From an uncultured Oscillibacter sp. (GTDB taxonomy: Bacteria > Bacillota > Clostridia > Oscillospirales > Oscillospiraceae): a stretch of DNA of 20,703 bases. The DNA is taken from assembly GCA_910588175.1 (NCBI GenBank), contig CAJUQQ010000033.1, positions 1 to 20,703 of the forward strand, in the 5' to 3' direction. Shown in pieces: positions 20,441 through 20,703 of this stretch; position 1 is the stretch's first letter; every line of letters begins with the position of its first letter. Both the position numbers and the translations under genes were made by a program. The notes beneath the pieces are model-generated. The model did no database searches. It was not told the origin of the DNA and saw nothing but the letters and a program-made list of their open reading frames with translations.

Positions 20441-20703
20441 TTACTTCGCCAGTTTCGCCTCCAGCTCGGCCTTCTGGGCCTCGTAGCCGGGCTTGCCCAG
20501 CAGGGCGAACATGTTCTTTTTGTAAGCCTCCACGCCGGGCTGGTCGAAGGGGTTGACCTCCAGCAGATAGCCGGACAGGCCGCAGGCGTACTCGAAGAAG
20601 TAGATCAGCTGGCCCAGGGAATCGGCGCTCTTGCCGTCGGTTTCCACAATGACGTTGGGCACGCCGCCCTCGGTGTGGGCCAGCAGGGTGCCCTCCATGG
20701 CCT
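20441..20703 (-). CDS. pgi: Glucose-6-phosphate isomerase, C-terminal end (partial)
   Basis: The gene runs off the right edge; only the last 87 or so codons are present. It interconverts glucose-6-phosphate and fructose-6-phosphate. LGQLIYFFEYACGLSGYLLEVNPFDQPGVEAYKKNMFALLGKPG is characteristic of the Bacillus-type Pgi C-terminus, including the NPFDQPGVE signature. The ATG visible at 20696-20698 is internal. The stop TAA is at 20441-20443. Confidence 0.93.
   Translation of the reverse strand, partial: AMEGTLLAHTEGGVPNVIVETDGKSADSLGQLIYFFEYACGLSGYLLEVNPFDQPGVEAYKKNMFALLGKPGYEAQKAELEAKLAK

Noticed and set aside
1..20703. CRISPR array, tRNA or rRNA genes
   Set aside because: No regularly spaced direct repeats and no tRNA or rRNA signature sequences were seen on either strand.

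Overview
The window looks like a chromosomal segment of a GC-rich, motile anaerobic Firmicute. Gene content and codon use suggest a gut Clostridia/Oscillospirales-type organism. This is inferred from protein flavour (Bacillus-type SpeA and Pgi, a CsrA-flagellin pair, AGGAGG ribosome sites, T-tailed terminators), not from any database match.

Layout. (1) 1-3600: a response regulator truncated at the left edge, a MATE exporter, an AT-rich GyrI-like effector-binding protein on the other strand, and a MerR/BmrR-like regulator. (2) 3641-9920: a polyamine operon, with a strong promoter, a structured leader of about 425 nt ending in a terminator hairpin, then speA, speE, speB, carboxyspermidine dehydrogenase and nspC, closed by a terminator. 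(3) 9924-14865: the most interesting part, described below. (4) 14923-17898: a hydroxyacyl-CoA dehydrogenase/3-hydroxybutyrate-type SDR operon and a LysR regulator. (5) 17955-20703: a secreted CapA-family protein, mannitol-1-phosphate dehydrogenase and the 3' end of pgi.

Central finding. Between 9924 and 14865 the minus strand carries a TnpB-family protein that has lost all three RuvC catalytic residues, then an omega-RNA-like segment, a divergent C-terminally extended CsrA, and a flagellin. There is no flagellin-specific promoter and no T-tailed terminator between them, so they look like one operon. Upstream, a 114-bp promoter-bearing segment is flanked by two 24-bp sites that are exact reverse complements of each other. 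On its far side lie a 28-bp perfect palindromic terminator and a divergent small serine recombinase. I read this as a phase-variable flagellar switch. The recombinase flips the promoter. In the orientation seen here it drives tldR-csrA-fliC; in the other it fires into the terminator. When ON, the cell would make this flagellin plus an RNA-guided, nuclease-dead repressor. The presumptive guide resembles the reverse complement of a sigma-28 (flagellar) -10 element, so the repressor may silence another flagellin. This would parallel Salmonella Hin/FljB/FljA, with an RNA-guided protein in place of FljA. The architecture is seen in the sequence; the switching, guide target and repression are inferences.

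No tRNA, rRNA or CRISPR array was seen.
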